In this document: positions 8,912 through 19,780 of the stretch, piece after piece
Layout of the letters: every line of letters begins with the position of its first letter
Position numbering within the stretch: position 1 is the first letter of the stretch
Assembly: GCA_044508835.1 (NCBI GenBank)
Contig: JBIQHD010000013.1
Span: 47,152-111,151 of the forward strand
DNA: 64,000 bases
Direction of reading: 5' to 3'
Source of the DNA: JAKFDI01 sp044508835
Lineage (GTDB): Bacteria; Pseudomonadota; Gammaproteobacteria; Burkholderiales; Burkholderiaceae_C
Notes under the pieces: model-generated
What the model saw: only the letters and a program-made list of their open reading frames with translations
Databases searched by the model: none
Told to the model about the DNA's origin: nothing
Made by a program: the position numbers and the translations under genes

Positions 8912-8926
8912 GCAACTCGCGTACCA
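8912..8926 (-). promoter_or_regulatory. Sigma-54 (-24/-12) promoter for the Bug gene
   Basis: Read on the minus strand the sequence is TGGTACG-N4-TTGC, followed by GG. It matches the sigma-54 consensus TGGCACG-N4-TTGCW, with one change in the -24 element and the required GG-N10-GC spacing. The predicted transcript start is near 8900, giving a leader of about 58 bases to the ATG at 8842. Confidence 0.75.
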
Positions 8927-9002
8927 CCACGCGCCCGCCGCGCCGCACGGGCGCCGTGCCGAGGGCGGCGGGCCGCCCGGCGCGGCGCGGCGCGGCAGCG
9001 GG

Positions 9003-9049
9003 GATTCCGGCACGCCGGAATCGGGCCCGCCGGCCGTGCGGAAAACCGC
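9003..9049. promoter_or_regulatory. Candidate DctD upstream activator sites
   Basis: Two palindromes lie about 100-150 bases upstream of the predicted sigma-54 start. They are gattccgg-N4-ccggaatc (9003-9022) and gcgg-aaaa-ccgc preceded by gt (9036-9049). The second resembles DctD/NtrC-type sites with the form GTGCGGAAAN..CGC. The distance suits an enhancer-binding activator acting through DNA looping. The rest of the 8843-9169 gap shows no open frame that I trust. Confidence 0.5.
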
Positions 9050-9169
9050 CGCCGTCCGGGCCGGCGGCGCGGCCGGGTACGCGCTAGTGCGGATGTCGCC
9101 GGCGCGGCCCGGGGCCGAAGATGCGGCCCCGCCCCGCTGCCGCGCCGACCCCCTCTGCCCGTTCCCCGC

Positions 9170-11052
9170 ATGTCGTACCGCATGCCTCTCGCCGAGAGCC
9201 CCCGCCTGGCGGCGGACGCGGCCCCGCCGGCGCGGCGCCGCGCGGCGCGCGCGCTGCTGCGCTTCGGCGCGGCCGCCGCCGCCTGCGTGCTGCTGGGCGC
9301 CTTCGTCTATCGCGCCACCTACGACGCGCACCTCGAGGCCGACAAGCGCGCCGCGACGCGGCGCGTCGAGTTCTTCGCGCTCAGCCTGGAGGCGCTGCTC
9401 GCGCGCAACGAGGCGCTGCCCGGGCTGATCGCGCTCGAAGGCACCGTCGGCACGCTGCTCGACGCCGACTCGGCCGCGACGCGCGAGGCGGCGAACCGCT
9501 ACCTCGAGGCCGCGGCGCGCATCGCCGACGTGAGCGCGGCCTACGTGATGGACGACGCGGGCCTCACGCTCGCCGCCAGCAACTGGAACCAGGCCGTCAC
9601 CTTCGTCGGCCAGCGCTATGCGTTCCGGCCGTACTTCCAGGATGCGATCGACGGCCGCTTCGGCCGCTTCTACGGCATCGGCGCGACGACGGGCGAGGCC
9701 GGCTACTTCCTCGCCTCGCGGGTGCGCACGGCCGCCGGCGCAGCGGGCGTGATCGCGGTGAAGGTGGCGCTCGAGCCCTTCGAGGAAGCGATGCGGCACA
9801 GCGGCGAGGCCGTCTTCGTGGCCGACCGCGAGGGCGTGATCCTGCTCAGCTCGGAGGCCGACTGGAAGTACCGCGTGCTCCAGCCCATGTCCGGCGCGAC
9901 GCGCGAGCGCCTGAGCGCGACGCGGCAGTACGGCGCGCAGGCCCTGCACCCGCTCGTGCCGGGCGTGGCCGTCGGCGCCGACGGCGGCGACGTGAGCCTG
10001 TCGCGCGGCGGCGCGCCCGCGCGGTTCTCGATCACCGCCAAGCCGGTGGGCCGCATCGGCTGGCGCATGGTGATGCTCACCGACCGCGCCGGCGCCCGGG
10101 CCGACGCCGCGGTGGCCGGCAGCGCCGCGTCGCTCGGCGCCGCGCTCGTCGTCGGCCTGTTCATGTACCTGCGCCTGTCGCGGCGGCGGCGCGAGGAGCG
10201 GCGGGCGGCGCAGCAGGCGCTGGTCGAGGTGCACGAGAGCCTGGAAGCGCGCATCGCACGCCGCACGGCCGAGGTCACGGCCGCCAACCGGGCGCTCGAG
10301 GACAAGGTGGCGGCGCTCAAGCAGGCCGAGGAGATCCTGCGCCAGACGCGCGACGGCGCGGTGCAGGCGGGCAAGCTCGCGGTGCTCGGGCAGATGTCGG
10401 TCGGCATGAGCCACGAGCTCAACCAGCCGCTCGCCGCGCTGCACACGCTGTCCGACAACGCGATCCGGCTGCTCGACGCGTCGCGCACCGAGGAGACGAA
10501 GGAGAACCTCGCCCTCATCAGCCAGCTCGTCGCGCGCATGGGCCGCATCGTGCGCCAGCTCAAGGCCTTCGCGCGCAAGGAGCCGGCGGCGCTCGGGCCG
10601 GTGGACGTGGCCGAGGCGCTGGAGCACGCGCTGCTGCTCGTCGACTCGATGCGGCGCGAGCTGCACGCGCGCGTCGAGGTCGAGCCGCCGCCGGCCGGCC
10701 TGCGGGTGCGGGCCGACGCGGTGCGGCTCGAGCAGGTGCTGGTCAACCTCGTGCGCAACGGCCTGGAGGCGATGGCCGGGCAGGACGCGCCGGTGCTGCG
10801 GGTGCGCGCCGTGCGCGAGGGCGAAGGCGAGGGCGCGCGGGTCGCGCTGTGCATCCGCGACACCGGCCCGGGCATCCCGGCCGAGGTGCAGCCGCGGCTG
10901 TTCGAGCCCTTCTTCACCACCAAGCCGGTCGGGCAGGGCCTGGGGCTCGGGCTCGCGCTGTCGCTGGCGATCGTCGAGGGCTTCGGCGGCCGGCTGGAGG
11001 GGCGCAACGCCGACGGCGGCGGCGCGGAGTTCCGCATCATCCTGGAGGCCGC

Positions 11053-11056
<4 letters not shown>
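9170..11056 (+). CDS. dctB: DctB-type sensor histidine kinase
   Basis: About 628 residues. The order is an N-terminal membrane segment (about 25-47), a periplasmic double-PDC sensor (FALSLEALLARNEALPGL, YFQDAIDGRFGRFYGIGATTGEAGYFLA), a second membrane segment (about 320-343), a coiled coil (RRRREERRAAQQALVEVHESLE), HisKA with MSHELNQPLAAL (His415), and HATPase (VNLVRNGLEAM, DTGPGIP, GLGLGLALS). DctB kinases sense C4-dicarboxylates or related acids in the periplasm. The ligand here may differ, because the linked gene is a Bug protein rather than DctA or DctP. The stop codon overlaps the dctD start (ATGA). Confidence 0.85.
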
Positions 11057-12417
<1,361 letters not shown>

Positions 12418-12426
12418 GCGCGCGGG

Positions 12427-13260
12427 TCAGAACTCGATGTTGTCGATCAGGCGCGTGGCGCCGAGCTTCGCGGCGCCCAGGGCGACCAGCGGCTCGCCGG
12501 CGTCGCGCTGCAGCGGCGCGCCCAGGTCGCCGCGGCGGCGGATGGCCAGGTAGTCGGTCTGCCAGCCGGCGGCGTTCAGCGCGTCCACCGCCTGCGCCTC
12601 CAGTGCCGGCAGCGGCAGCGATTCGCCCCGCCAGCGCGCCGCCAGGGCGCGCAGCGCGCGCGACAGCTCGATGGCCTGCGCACGCTCGGCCCCGCTCAGG
12701 TAGCCGTTGCGCGACGACAGCGCCAGGCCGTCGTCGGCGCGGCAGGTCTCGCCGGCCTCGATGGCGATGGGCAGCGCGAACTGCTCGGCCATGCGGCGGA
12801 TGACCATGAGCTGCTGGTAGTCCTTCTTGCCGAATACCGCCACCCGCGGCTGCACGCAGCCGAAGAGCTTCATCACGACGGTGCACACGCCGGTGAAGAA
12901 GCCTGGGCGGAAGTGGCCTTCGAGGATGTCGGCCAGCGCCGGGTCGGGCACGACCTTGAAGTTCTGCGGCTGCGGGTAGAGCTCGGCCTCGTCGGGCGCG
13001 AACACCAGGTCGCAGCCGGCGCCTTCGAGCAGCTGCGCGTCGCGCGCGAGCGTGCGCGGGTAGCGGTCGAAGTCCTCGTGCGGCGCGAACTGCAGGCGGT
13101 TGACGAAGATGCTCGCGACGACGGGCAGCCCGTGGGTCTTCGCCTGCCGCACGAGGCTCAGGTGCCCCTCGTGCAGGTTGCCCATGGTGGGCACGAAGGC
13201 GCACTGGCCGGGGCCGGGCAGGGCGGCGCGCAGGTCGGCGATGGTGTGCAGGATCTTCAT
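12427..13260 (-). CDS. panC: Pantoate--beta-alanine ligase
   Basis: 277 residues, usual length. PanC condenses pantoate and beta-alanine using ATP, the last step of pantothenate synthesis. Visible motifs are VPTMGNLHEGHLSLV (HIGH-type nucleotide site), FVNRLQFAPHEDFDRYPRT, FFTGVCTVVMKLF, FGKKDYQQLMVI and LALSSRNGYLS. It starts 2 bases after the panB stop, so the two are co-transcribed. It ends convergent with dctD, 9 bases away. Confidence 0.97.
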   Translation of the reverse strand: MKILHTIADLRAALPGPGQCAFVPTMGNLHEGHLSLVRQAKTHGLPVVASIFVNRLQFAPHEDFDRYPRTLARDAQLLEGAGCDLVFAPDEAELYPQPQNFKVVPDPALADILEGHFRPGFFTGVCTVVMKLFGCVQPRVAVFGKKDYQQLMVIRRMAEQFALPIAIEAGETCRADDGLALSSRNGYLSGAERAQAIELSRALRALAARWRGESLPLPALEAQAVDALNAAGWQTDYLAIRRRGDLGAPLQRDAGEPLVALGAAKLGATRLIDNIEF

Positions 13261-13262
13261 CG

Positions 13263-14069
13263 TCAGTGGCTGTGCAGGGAATCGTCGGGATAGCGGCGCG
13301 CCTTCACGTCCGCCACGTAGCGCCGGGCGGCGTCGTCGATGGACGCGGCGCCCTGCATGAAGTCGCGCACGAAGCGCGGCGGCCGGCCCGGCGCGAGGCC
13401 CAGCATGTCGTGCAGCACCAGCACCTGGCCCGAGCAGCCGCTGCCCGCGCCGATGCCGATGACGGGGATCGGCAGCGCCTCGGTCACCTCGCGCGCCAGC
13501 GCGGCGGGCACGAGCTCCAGCACGAGCATGGCGGCGCCTGCCTCGGCCAGCTCGCGCGCGTGCCGCTTCAGCGTGGCGGCGGCCTCGTCGCCGCGGCCCT
13601 GCACGCGCCAGCCGCCGAGCGCATGCACCGACTGCGGCGTGAGGCCGAGGTGCGCGCACACCGGCACGCCGCGCTCGGCGATGAAGCGCACGGTGTCGGC
13701 GGTCCAGCCGCCGCCCTCGAGCTTGACCATGTGCGCGCCGGCGGCCATCAGCGCGGCGGCGGCGTCCATCGCCTGCTCGCGCGAGCGCTGGTAGCTGCCG
13801 AAGGGCAGGTCGCCGACGACCCAGGCGCTGCGGTTGCCGCGCGCCACGCAGCGCGTGTGGTAGGCCATGTCGGCCAGCGTGACGGGCAGGGTGCTGGCCT
13901 CGCCCTGCAGCACCATGCCCAGCGAATCGCCCACCAGCAGGCAGTCGACGCCGGCGGCGTCGAGCACGCGCGCGAAGGTGGCGTCGTAGCAGGTGAGCAT
14001 GGCGATCGGCTCGCCCTGCGCATGCATGTCGCGCAGCCGGTTCAGGGTGAGGGGTTTGCGTTCCGTCAT
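13263..14069 (-). CDS. panB: 3-methyl-2-oxobutanoate hydroxymethyltransferase
   Basis: 268 residues from MTERKPLTLNRLRDM, the usual length. PanB makes ketopantoate from ketoisovalerate and methylene-tetrahydrofolate. Motifs include MLTCYDATFARVLDAAGVD, LLVGDSLGMVLQG, MVKLEGG, VCAHLGLTPQSVHALGGW and VIGIGAGSGCSGQVLVLHDMLGL. A longer in-frame start at 14126 is unlikely. It is upstream of panC and 58 bases downstream of scpA on the same strand. Confidence 0.97.
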   Translation of the reverse strand: MTERKPLTLNRLRDMHAQGEPIAMLTCYDATFARVLDAAGVDCLLVGDSLGMVLQGEASTLPVTLADMAYHTRCVARGNRSAWVVGDLPFGSYQRSREQAMDAAAALMAAGAHMVKLEGGGWTADTVRFIAERGVPVCAHLGLTPQSVHALGGWRVQGRGDEAAATLKRHARELAEAGAAMLVLELVPAALAREVTEALPIPVIGIGAGSGCSGQVLVLHDMLGLAPGRPPRFVRDFMQGAASIDDAARRYVADVKARRYPDDSLHSH

Positions 14070-14127
14070 GGCGTCGGCGGGTTCGTGGGGCCGGGGCGCC
14101 GATGCGGCGCCGGCCCGCGGTGGCAAC

Positions 14128-14988
14128 TCAGGCAGGCTGGTAGGCCAGCCGCACGTAGATCGGCGCGAAGGCCTCGGCCTGGGTGACTTCGAGCAGGTGC
14201 TCCCGCGCCAGCTCGAGCAGGGCGATGAAGGTGACGACGAGCACCGGCACGCCGCGCGCCGGCTCGAACAGCTCCTCGAACTCGACGAAGCGTCGGCCCT
14301 GCAGCCGGCGCAGCACGATGCTCATGTGCTCGCGCACCGAGAGCTGCTCGCGCGAGATGGTGTGGTGCTGGTTCAGCTTGGCGCGGGCGAGGATGTCGGC
14401 CCAGGCGGCGCGCAGCTCGTCGGCGGCCACGTCGGGAAAGCGCGGCGCGAGCGACTGCTCGATCGTCACCTGCGCGCGCAGGAAGTCGCGTCCCAGCACC
14501 GGCAGCGCGTCGAGGCGCGCGGCGGCCAGCTTGATCTGCTCGTACTCGATCAGGCGGCGCACCAGCTCGGCGCGCGGGTCCTCGGCTTCCTTGCCGTCCT
14601 CGCTCTTGCGGGGCGGCAGCAGCATGCGCGACTTGATCTCGATCAGCATCGCCGCCATCAGCAGGTATTCGCTGGCCAGCTCGAGGTTGGTCTTGCGGAT
14701 CTGCTCGACGTAGGCGAGGTACTGGCGCGTCACGTCGGCCAGCGGGATGTCGAGGATGTTGAAGTTCTGCTTGCGGATCAGGTAGAGCAGCAGGTCGAGC
14801 GGGCCCTCGAAGGCCTCGAGGAACACCTCCAGGGCGTCCGGCGGGATGTACAGGTCCTGCGGCAGCGTGAACAGCGGCTCGCCGTACAGCCGCGCCATGG
14901 CCACGCGGTCGACCACGTCGGGCAGGGTCTCGGCGGCCGCGGCGGGCGCGGGCATGTCGGGCAGCGCCGCGTGTGCGTCGTCGCTCAA
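14128..14988 (-). CDS. scpA: Segregation and condensation protein A
   Basis: About 286 residues. ScpA is the kleisin subunit of the SMC-ScpAB condensin. Family features are FEAFEGPLDLLLYLIRKQNFNILDIPLADVTRQYL and LASEYLLMAAMLIEIKSRMLLP, followed by a C-terminal winged helix (PVLVVTFIALLELAREHLLEVTQ). I chose the TTG at 14988 (LSDDAHAALP), with GGGGA upstream; an ATG at 14955 is the alternative. It is followed by panB and panC, a neighbourhood common in Burkholderiales. Confidence 0.92.
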   Translation of the reverse strand: MSDDAHAALPDMPAPAAAAETLPDVVDRVAMARLYGEPLFTLPQDLYIPPDALEVFLEAFEGPLDLLLYLIRKQNFNILDIPLADVTRQYLAYVEQIRKTNLELASEYLLMAAMLIEIKSRMLLPPRKSEDGKEAEDPRAELVRRLIEYEQIKLAAARLDALPVLGRDFLRAQVTIEQSLAPRFPDVAADELRAAWADILARAKLNQHHTISREQLSVREHMSIVLRRLQGRRFVEFEELFEPARGVPVLVVTFIALLELAREHLLEVTQAEAFAPIYVRLAYQPA

Positions 14989-15020
14989 GGCAGGGTCCCC
15001 GGGCAGGCCGGCGGGCGGGA

Positions 15021-15224
15021 TCAGGGCTTGGGCGTGTAGTACACGTAGGGGTCCTGCGGCACCCGCGACTCGCGGTAGGCGGCCTGCGCCTCGCGGTCGA
15101 TGCGGCGGTCCCACAGCAGGGCGCGGCCGGCGCGCTGCTCTTCCTCCAGCTTGGGGTTCTTGGCCTTCAGCTCGTCGATGAACTGGCTGACGTCGGACTT
15201 GTAGGGCTTCCAGAAGAGCGGCAT
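15021..15224 (-). CDS. DUF3460 family small protein
   Basis: 67 residues (MPLFWKPYKSDVSQFIDELKAKNP ... PYVYYTPKP), charged and without a signal peptide. It matches the small DUF3460 proteins that in Burkholderiales sit directly upstream of scpA. The function is unknown. AGGA lies 9 bases before the ATG. The conserved position suggests co-expression with scpA-panBC, and it is divergent from the lipoprotein gene at 15292. Confidence 0.85.
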   Translation of the reverse strand: MPLFWKPYKSDVSQFIDELKAKNPKLEEEQRAGRALLWDRRIDREAQAAYRESRVPQDPYVYYTPKP

Positions 15225-15291
15225 GGTGATCGTCCTGCACGGCCGCCAGGCCGCGCGCTAAAGTGAACCGGTGGATTTTACGGGGGCTGCC

Positions 15292-15789
15292 ATGCGCCGA
15301 TCCTGGAGGTGGATGCTGATGATTTCTCTGTTCGCCCTGTTCGCCGGCTGCGACCAGCAGCGCATCGCCGAGCTGGAGGAGGGCGTGTCGACCGAGGCCG
15401 ACGTGCGCGCGCGCTTCGGCGAGCCGGCCGCCGTCTACCCCGAGGACGACGGCTCGCGCACTTTCGAGTACCCGCGCCAGCCCGAAGGGCAGTCGAACTA
15501 CATGATCACCATCGGGCCCGACGGCAAGATGAGCGCGCTGCGCCAGGTGCTCAAGCAGGCCGACTTCGAGACCATCCGCCCGGGCCTGGACAAGGCCGAG
15601 GTGCGCCGCCGGCTCGGGCGGCCCGCCGCGACGCAGGTGTTCGCGCTGAAGAACCAGGAAGTCTGGGACTGGCGCTACCTGGAGGACCAGCAGCCGCGCG
15701 TGTTCTCCGTCACCTTCGACATGGACGGGCGGGTGCTGTCCACCGCCTCGGCCGTCGACCCGCGCGAGCAGTACCCGGGCGGCAAGTAG
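15292..15789 (+). CDS. SmpA/BamE-like outer-membrane lipoprotein
   Basis: 165 residues with a lipoprotein signal (LFALFAGC, cleavage before the Cys) and two SmpA/BamE-like repeats (GVSTEADVRARFGEP and GLDKAEVRRRLGRPAATQVFALKNQEVWDWRY). Such proteins are outer-membrane anchored, and BamE helps the BAM complex. This one is longer than BamE and has two repeat units, so it may be a paralogue rather than BamE itself. It converges with the SulP gene, 12 bases away. Confidence 0.8.
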   Translation: MRRSWRWMLMISLFALFAGCDQQRIAELEEGVSTEADVRARFGEPAAVYPEDDGSRTFEYPRQPEGQSNYMITIGPDGKMSALRQVLKQADFETIRPGLDKAEVRRRLGRPAATQVFALKNQEVWDWRYLEDQQPRVFSVTFDMDGRVLSTASAVDPREQYPGGK

Positions 15790-15801
15790 GCGGCGCCTGC
15801 C

Positions 15802-17472
15802 TCAGGCGGGTGCGGGCGCGCCCGCCTGCGCGGCCGCCAGCGCCAGCGGCAGGTCGGGCCACAGGTTGTCCTCGCCCAGCACGGCCTCGAAGCCGGCGCG
15901 CCGCATGAGGCCCCGCGGCTGGTCGTTCACGTCGCACAGCAGCAGCCGCACGCCCTGGCGCTGCAGCGCGCGGTGCAGTTGCTCCAGCGCGTCCAGGCCG
16001 CTGGTGTCCATGGACACCAGCCGGTGCATCTCGAGCACCACCGCCCGCGTGCCCGCCGGCAGGCCGTCGGCCACGGCCTCCAGCTTGGCGACGGCGCCGA
16101 AGAACAGCGTGCCGTAGAGCCGGCGCACCTGCACGCCCGCCGGCGCCTCGGCCGCCGGCTCGACGCGGAACAGCGTGCTCATGCGGTAGATGAAGAACAC
16201 GCAGGCGAGGATGAGCCCGGCCTGCACCGCCACCGTGAGGTCGAACACCACGGTGAGCGCGAAGGTGCCGAGCAGGATGGTGCGGTAGGGCAGGTTGAAG
16301 TGCCGCAGCCGGGCGAACTCGCGCCATTCGCCCATGTTCCAGGCGATGTAGAGCAGGATGCCGGCCAGCGCCGCCAGCGGCACGTGCACCGCCAGCGGCG
16401 CGGCGGCGAGCACCACGAGCAGCAGCGTGAACGCATGCACGATGCCGGCCACGGGGGTGGAGGCGCCGGCGCGCACGTTGGTCATGGTGCGCGCGATGGT
16501 GCCGGTGACCGGCAGCCCGCCGACGAGCGGCGAGGCCATGTTGGCCAGGCCCTGCGCCATCAGCTCCTGGTTGGGGTCGTGCCGCGGGGCCTCGATGGCG
16601 CCATCGGCCACGCGGGCGCACAGCAGCGACTCGATGGCGCCCAGCAGCGCGATGGTGACGGTGGGGATCAGCAGCTGCTTGGCGCTCTGCCAGCTGAAGG
16701 GCGGCAGCTCCAGGCTCGGCAGGCTTTGCGGAATGCCGCCGAAACGCGAGCCGATGGTGTCCACCGGCAGGTGCAGCAGCGCGGTGGCCAGCGTGGCGAG
16801 CGCCAGCGCCACCACGGTGCCCGGCACGCGCGTGAGCCACAGGCGCCAGCGCGGCTCGGCGGCGTCGGCCAGCAGGCGCGGCTTGGGCCAGCTCCAGACG
16901 AGGGCGAGGCAGGCCAGCCCGATGGCCACCGCCGTCGGGTTGACGGTGTGCAGGTGGCTGGCGAGCACGCCGATCTGCGTGAAGAAGTCGGCCGGCAGCG
17001 TGTCGATGCGCAGGCCCAGCAGGTCCTTCACCTGCGACAGCGCGATCAGCACCGCGATGCCGTTGGTGAAGCCGATGACGATGCTCACCGGGATGTATCG
17101 CACCAGCGCGCCGAGCTTGAGCGCGCCCAGCGCCGCCAGCAGCACGCCGGCGAAGAAGGTGGCGATCAGCAGGTTCGTCAGGCCGTAGCGCTGCACGATG
17201 CCGTAGACGATGACGATGAAGGCGCCGGCCGGCCCGCCGATCTGCACCTGCGAGCCGCCGAGCGCCGAGACGATGAAGCCGCCGACGATGGCGGTGAAGA
17301 TGCCCTGCTCGGGCTTCACGCCCGAGGCGATGGCGAAGGCCATGGCCAGGGGCAGTGCGACGATGCCGACCGTCAGCCCCGCGCCGAGGTCGGCGGCGAA
17401 GCGGCGGGCGTCGTAGTCCTTCAGCGCGTCGAGCAGGCGCGGGCGGAAGGGATGGAGCTGGGGAAGGGACAT
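15802..17472 (-). CDS. SulP-family anion transporter with STAS domain
   Basis: 556 residues. A large membrane region (DLGAGLTVGIVALPLAMAFAIASGV, GGPAGAFIVIVYGIV, NGIAVLIALSQ, GTIARTMTNVRAGASTPVAGIVHA) is followed by a cytoplasmic STAS domain (VVLEMHRLVSMDTSGLDALEQL). SulP proteins carry sulfate, bicarbonate or other anions, and the sequence alone does not decide the substrate. A strong GGAGG lies 6 bases before the ATG at 17472. It is downstream of metG on the same strand, 135 bases away. Confidence 0.9.
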   Translation of the reverse strand: MSLPQLHPFRPRLLDALKDYDARRFAADLGAGLTVGIVALPLAMAFAIASGVKPEQGIFTAIVGGFIVSALGGSQVQIGGPAGAFIVIVYGIVQRYGLTNLLIATFFAGVLLAALGALKLGALVRYIPVSIVIGFTNGIAVLIALSQVKDLLGLRIDTLPADFFTQIGVLASHLHTVNPTAVAIGLACLALVWSWPKPRLLADAAEPRWRLWLTRVPGTVVALALATLATALLHLPVDTIGSRFGGIPQSLPSLELPPFSWQSAKQLLIPTVTIALLGAIESLLCARVADGAIEAPRHDPNQELMAQGLANMASPLVGGLPVTGTIARTMTNVRAGASTPVAGIVHAFTLLLVVLAAAPLAVHVPLAALAGILLYIAWNMGEWREFARLRHFNLPYRTILLGTFALTVVFDLTVAVQAGLILACVFFIYRMSTLFRVEPAAEAPAGVQVRRLYGTLFFGAVAKLEAVADGLPAGTRAVVLEMHRLVSMDTSGLDALEQLHRALQRQGVRLLLCDVNDQPRGLMRRAGFEAVLGEDNLWPDLPLALAAAQAGAPAPA

Positions 17473-17607
17473 GGAACCTCCGGGTCGACACGGTGCGGAA
17501 AGGCGCACGGTGCCGATGGAGGTCCGCAGTGGCGCAGGCGCGCGATGAAGCGCCGCCGCCGCGAGAGACGCCGGGGACAGAAGGCGGTGCCGGCCGTCAC
17601 GGCGATG

Positions 17608-19650
17608 TCAGCGCACCCGCAGGCCCGGCGTGGCGCCGGGCCAGGGTTCGAGGAGGTACAGGCCCGGGTGGGCCTTCTCGTCGCCGTGCGAGGCGGCGAG
17701 CACCATGCCTTCGCTCAGGCCGAACTTCATCTTGCGCGGTGCGAGGTTGGCCACCATCACGGTGAACTTGCCGACCAGGTCCTCGGGCCGGTAGGCCGCC
17801 TTGATGCCGCTGAAGACGTTGCGCGTCCTGGCCTCGCCCACGTCGAGCGTGAGGCGCAGCAGCTTGTCGGAGCCCTCGACCGCCGCGCAGTCGACGATCC
17901 TGGCGATGCGCAGGTCGACGCGGGCGAAGTCGTCGATCCCGATCTCCGGCGCCAGCGCCTCGCCGCCCGGCGGCGGCAGCTCGATCTGCGGCGGCTCGAA
18001 GAGGGCGTCCAGCAGCTTCGGGTCGACGCGCTGCATCAGGTGCTGGTAGGCGCCGATGCGGTGGGCGCCGAGCGCGCGCTGGGCGTCGTCGAAGGCGAGC
18101 GGCTCGATCCGCAGGAAGGCCTCGACCTGCGCCGCCAGCGCCGGCAGCACCGGCTTCAGGTAGACGGTGAGCACGCGGAAGGCCTCGATGCAGACGGTGC
18201 ACACGTCGTGCAGCACCGCCGCGCGGTCGGCGTGCTTGGCGAGCTCCCAGGGCTTGTGCTGGTCGACGTACTCGTTCACCCGGTCGGCCAGCAGCATGAC
18301 GTCGCGCAGCGCCTTGCCGAACTCGCGCTCCTCGTAGAGCCGGCCGATGGGCTCGCCGCCGGCGCGCAGCGCGTCCAGCAGCGCGCGGCCTTCCACGCCC
18401 ACGTCGGCCGAGAGCATGCCGTCGAAGCGCTTGGCGATGAAGCCGGCGGCGCGGCTGGCGATGTTGACGTACTTGCCCACGAGGTCGCTGTTGACTCGGG
18501 CGATGAAGTCGTCGGGGTTGAAGTCGATGTCCTCGTTGCGCGCGTTCAGCTTGGCGGCGATGTAGTAGCGCAGCCATTCGGCGTTCATGCCGAGCTCGAG
18601 GTACGCAAGCGGCGAGATGCCGGTGCCGCGGCTCTTGCTCATCTTCTCGCCGCTGACGGTGATGAAGCCGTGCACGTTCACCTTGTCCGGCACCTTGCGG
18701 CCGGAGAAGTGCAGCATCGCCGGCCAGAACAGCGTGTGGAAGTAGGTGATGTCCTTGCCGATGAAGTGGACCTGCTCCACCGCCGGGTCGGCCATGAAGG
18801 CGTCGAAGTCGCGGCCGGTCCTGTCGAAGTAGTTCTTCAGCGAGGCGAGGTAGCCGATGGGCGCGTCCAGCCAGACGTAGAAGTACTTGCCCGGCGCGTC
18901 GGGGATCTCAATGCCGAAGTAGGGCGCGTCGCGGCTGATGTCCCAGTCCGACAGGCCGCCGTGGCCATGCTCGTCGACCTCGAACCACTCCTTGATCTTG
19001 TTCAGCACCTCCGGCTGCAGCCGGCCGGGCTCGGTGGTCCAGGCCTTGAGGAAGTCGATGCAGCGCTGCGACGAGAGCTGGAAGAAGTAGTGCTCGCTCG
19101 ACTTCATCACCGGCGTGGCGCCGGTGAGCGTGGAGAACGGGTTCTTCAGGTCGGTGGGCGCGTACACCGCGCCGCAGACCTCGCAGCTGTCGCCGTACTG
19201 GTCCTTCGCGCCGCACTTGGGGCACTCGCCCTTGATGTAGCGGTCGGGCAGGAACATGCCCTTGACCGGGTCGAAGAACTGCTCGATGGCACGCACCGTG
19301 ATGAGGCCTTCGCGGCGCAGGGCGAGGTAGATCTCCCTGGCGAGCGCATGGTTCTCGGGGCCGTCGGTGGAGTGCCAGTTGTCGAAGCCGATGTGGAAGC
19401 CGTCGAGGTACTGCTTGCGGCCCGCGGCGATCTCGGCCACGAACTGCTGCGGCGTCTTGCCCGCCTTCTCGGCGGCGATCATGATGGGCGCGCCGTGGGC
19501 GTCGTCGGCGCCGACGAAGTGCACCTCGTGGCCCTGCATGCGCTGGAAGCGCACCCAGATGTCGGCCTGGATGTACTCCATCATGTGCCCGACGTGGAAC
19601 GGCGCGTTGGCGTAGGGCAGGGCGGTGGTGACGAAAAGCTTGCGCGACAT
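17608..19650 (-). CDS. metG: Methionyl-tRNA synthetase
   Basis: 680 residues, usual length for the long bacterial form. The class I signature is FHVGHM (HIGH variant) and the KMSKS loop is EKMSKSRGTG. Zinc-binding CPKC and CEVC are near residues 144-162. The C-terminal OB-fold tRNA-binding domain (DDFARVDLRIARIVDCAAVEGSDKLLRLTLDVG) is present. It charges tRNA-Met in the cytoplasm. It is divergent from apbC across 130 bases that should hold both promoters. Confidence 0.98.
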   Translation of the reverse strand: MSRKLFVTTALPYANAPFHVGHMMEYIQADIWVRFQRMQGHEVHFVGADDAHGAPIMIAAEKAGKTPQQFVAEIAAGRKQYLDGFHIGFDNWHSTDGPENHALAREIYLALRREGLITVRAIEQFFDPVKGMFLPDRYIKGECPKCGAKDQYGDSCEVCGAVYAPTDLKNPFSTLTGATPVMKSSEHYFFQLSSQRCIDFLKAWTTEPGRLQPEVLNKIKEWFEVDEHGHGGLSDWDISRDAPYFGIEIPDAPGKYFYVWLDAPIGYLASLKNYFDRTGRDFDAFMADPAVEQVHFIGKDITYFHTLFWPAMLHFSGRKVPDKVNVHGFITVSGEKMSKSRGTGISPLAYLELGMNAEWLRYYIAAKLNARNEDIDFNPDDFIARVNSDLVGKYVNIASRAAGFIAKRFDGMLSADVGVEGRALLDALRAGGEPIGRLYEEREFGKALRDVMLLADRVNEYVDQHKPWELAKHADRAAVLHDVCTVCIEAFRVLTVYLKPVLPALAAQVEAFLRIEPLAFDDAQRALGAHRIGAYQHLMQRVDPKLLDALFEPPQIELPPPGGEALAPEIGIDDFARVDLRIARIVDCAAVEGSDKLLRLTLDVGEARTRNVFSGIKAAYRPEDLVGKFTVMVANLAPRKMKFGLSEGMVLAASHGDEKAHPGLYLLEPWPGATPGLRVR

Positions 19651-19780
19651 CAGACGGTGTGCTTCGGGAAAGCGCGAATTCTAGGCCGCCCCCGGGCGCG
19701 GCCGGCCCGAAGGCGCCGGGGTCAAGGCCCCTCGGCTAGACTGGCCCGACCCGATTCCACCACCCGGCGAACCCGCTCCC

